Source of the DNA: CAYSCX01 sp964429575
GTDB lineage: Bacteria; Desulfobacterota; Binatia; Binatales; Binataceae
Assembly (NCBI GenBank): GCA_964429575.1
Contig: CAYSCX010000053.1
Coordinates: 1-13,566, forward strand
Direction of reading: 5' to 3'
DNA length: 13,566 nucleotides
Part shown: in pieces, positions 12,305 through 13,566 of the stretch
Numbering within the stretch: the first letter of the stretch is position 1
Layout of the letters: every line of letters begins with the position of its first letter
Notes under the pieces: generated by a model
Seen by the model: only the letters and a program-made list of their open reading frames with translations
Databases searched by the model: none
What the model was told of the DNA's origin: nothing
Made by a program: the position numbers and the translations under genes

Positions 12305-13566
12305 CTAAGTGGGAAAGGTGCGAAACGGAGTTTCTCCCGAACCCGCGTCATAAGTCGCCCGATACCACAGTTCAACGGATACGGCGGCCCAGATGGGCCA
12401 AAGATTCGCACGCCCGAATTTAGCGAGCCTCTCGCGAGCCATCGCTTTAAGGCGGAGCTCGTCCACCCAGCCTACTTGCGCAATCTTGAGTCCGTCGAGC
12501 AGCGATTCGCCGCCCACTTCGTTGAAGATGCGTACGAATGCGCCGGAGAACTCGGCCTTGGTGGTTCGGGTGCGCACGGATTCGGGAAGCGTGCCGCGCA
12601 TCGCTTCGCGCAGAATGAACTTGGTGGAGTCGCGTCGATATCGCTGGTCTTCAGGGATGGCGAACGAATACTCGATCACCGGGCGGTAGTAGAAAGGGTG
12701 ACGGTACTCTACGCCGTAGCGCGCACCGGCGCGATCCTGGATTTCGAGCGCGTGCGCCATCCACGGCTGCACGAGCGATTCATGGACGGAAGCTTGCGCA
12801 AATGTTGTTCCTCGCGTCTCGTAAGTGGAGGTGCGCAATCGGTCCGCAAGACGAACGCGGCGCGCAAACTCGCGGTTGATTGATGGAGCGATGTTGATGC
12901 GCCGCGTGACCCGCCGGACGAGAGAACGAGCGGTGCGCGGGAGCAATGGCCACACTCCGTAGCGCATGAGAATCCAGGCTTTTCGAGTGTTGCGCGGATC
13001 GAGCGGGCCGTAGCGTCGGTCGGTGCGAAGATGCTCAAGCAGTGCGCGGAAGCGGAGGCCCAGGATCAAGTCTGCGCAGTAGTGCTCGCTTCCTCCGAGC
13101 CACTGATCACCGCCGAGCCCGGTCAGCGCAACCGAGAATCCCTTGTCGACCATCGCGGCCTTGAGATTCCTGAATACTGAACTATTCGGATACTCGAGGA
13201 AGTCGCGATAGTGGCGCACTTCCGATCTTAGGACATCCAAGTTGATCCGCGGCCCGAAGATTTCGTTCCACGGGAGACCGCATTGACGAATGACATCTTG
13301 GGCATAGCTGCGCTCGTCACATCCCGGGTCATCGTAGGTCAACGAGAACGCCTCGAGCCGATCGATCGGAGCGTTTCCAGCGCGAAGCATCTCCGCCGCG
13401 ACGCATGCGATCGAAGACGAGTCCAACCCTCCACTGACTTCGACCGCGACGCCATCGCGTGAGCGAAGCATCGCGCGAACGCCCCGGTCGAAGACCTCCC
13501 GAAAATGCTCTGCATACTCACGATCATCTCGATACTTTACGGCCGGCGTGTTCCTCAGATCGTAGT
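12305..13566 (-). CDS. lasso macrolactam synthetase, asparagine-synthetase-like (C protein), 5' part outside window
   Basis: The window shows 419 residues of the asparagine-synthetase domain; the frame is open to the window edge, so the N-terminal glutaminase-like domain lies outside. Near the start, EYAEHFREVFDRGVRAMLRS leads into the ATP/pyrophosphate loop SGGLDSSS (visible residues 44-51). Further on are LTGLGGDQWLGG and HPFYYRPVIEYSFAIP, both typical of asparagine-synthetase and lasso-cyclase sequences. In lasso biosynthesis this enzyme adenylates the ring Asp/Glu side chain and joins it to the core's N-terminus. Alone it could be an ordinary AsnB, but the adjacent precursor, kinase, nucleotidyltransferase and exporter make the lasso role the better reading. 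The precursor gene starts 221 nt downstream on the same strand, with its own promoters between. Confidence 0.9.
   Translation of the reverse strand, partial: YDLRNTPAVKYRDDREYAEHFREVFDRGVRAMLRSRDGVAVEVSGGLDSSSIACVAAEMLRAGNAPIDRLEAFSLTYDDPGCDERSYAQDVIRQCGLPWNEIFGPRINLDVLRSEVRHYRDFLEYPNSSVFRNLKAAMVDKGFSVALTGLGGDQWLGGSEHYCADLILGLRFRALLEHLRTDRRYGPLDPRNTRKAWILMRYGVWPLLPRTARSLVRRVTRRINIAPSINREFARRVRLADRLRTSTYETRGTTFAQASVHESLVQPWMAHALEIQDRAGARYGVEYRHPFYYRPVIEYSFAIPEDQRYRRDSTKFILREAMRGTLPESVRTRTTKAEFSGAFVRIFNEVGGESLLDGLKIAQVGWVDELRLKAMARERLAKFGRANLWPIWAAVSVELWYRATYDAGSGETPFRTFPT

Noticed and set aside
12179..12883. A 234-codon plus-strand open frame
   Set aside because: It is antisense to the cyclase gene and to the promoter region, and shows no recognisable protein pattern.
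1..13566. CRISPR array or complete insertion sequence
   Set aside because: No regularly spaced direct repeats and no transposase frame were seen on either strand.

Overview
The window is about 13.6 kb of GC-rich bacterial chromosome. Most genes are on the minus strand. Three features stand out: an in-frame TGA that very probably encodes selenocysteine, a paired ferritin-like diiron protein in which one partner has lost its metal ligands, and the downstream part of a lasso-peptide cluster. GC-rich coding, a selenoprotein, a PhyH dioxygenase and a lasso cluster together suggest an uncultivated soil or sediment lineage, for example a deltaproteobacterial or Binatota-like group. That placement is inference only; no rRNA or taxonomic marker is present.

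Layout. Positions 1-1069 are sparse: tRNA-Ser(UGA) on the minus strand, a truncated 5' piece of a ROK/polyphosphate-glucokinase gene, and a cluster of short perfect inverted repeats (601-756). A small single-membrane-segment protein follows on the plus strand (1070-1345). A minus-strand set (4175 to 1445) encodes an SCP2-like small protein, a ferritin-like diiron protein with a complete ligand set, and a paralogue lacking five of six ligands. Its only visible control region (4176-4259) holds a palindrome and a weak promoter. Upstream, a second minus-strand pair encodes a periplasmic DsbA-type thiol oxidoreductase with a SurA-like N-terminal region, then a PhyH-family Fe(II)/2-oxoglutarate oxygenase.

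At 6411-7007 two open frames separated by one TGA form a single AhpD-like protein. The TGA sits exactly where the second Cys of the E-x11-C-x2-C-x3-H signature belongs. An 8-bp perfect hairpin with a G-first triloop begins 9 nt after it, which is the expected geometry of a bacterial SECIS. A second strong hairpin abuts the Shine-Dalgarno. Divergently from it lies the 5' remnant of a SAM-dependent methyltransferase, then tRNA-Leu(UAG) and a PGPGW-motif membrane protein.

From 13566 down to 7841 the minus strand carries a lasso-peptide cluster in the order C (asparagine-synthetase-like macrolactam synthetase, cut by the window edge), A (58-aa precursor), K (HPr-kinase-like P-loop protein), N (nucleotidyltransferase family) and D (ABC exporter). 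The precursor has the recognition motif Y-x2-P-x-L-x3-G-x5-T and a predicted 20-residue core with an 8-residue Gly1-Asp8 ring. Two good sigma70-type promoters lie between C and A, so precursor, kinase, nucleotidyltransferase and exporter can be transcribed separately from C. The RRE protein and leader peptidase (B1/B2) are not in the window. The core ends in Gly rather than the C-terminal Ser modified by characterised lasso kinases, so the kinase's target here is open.
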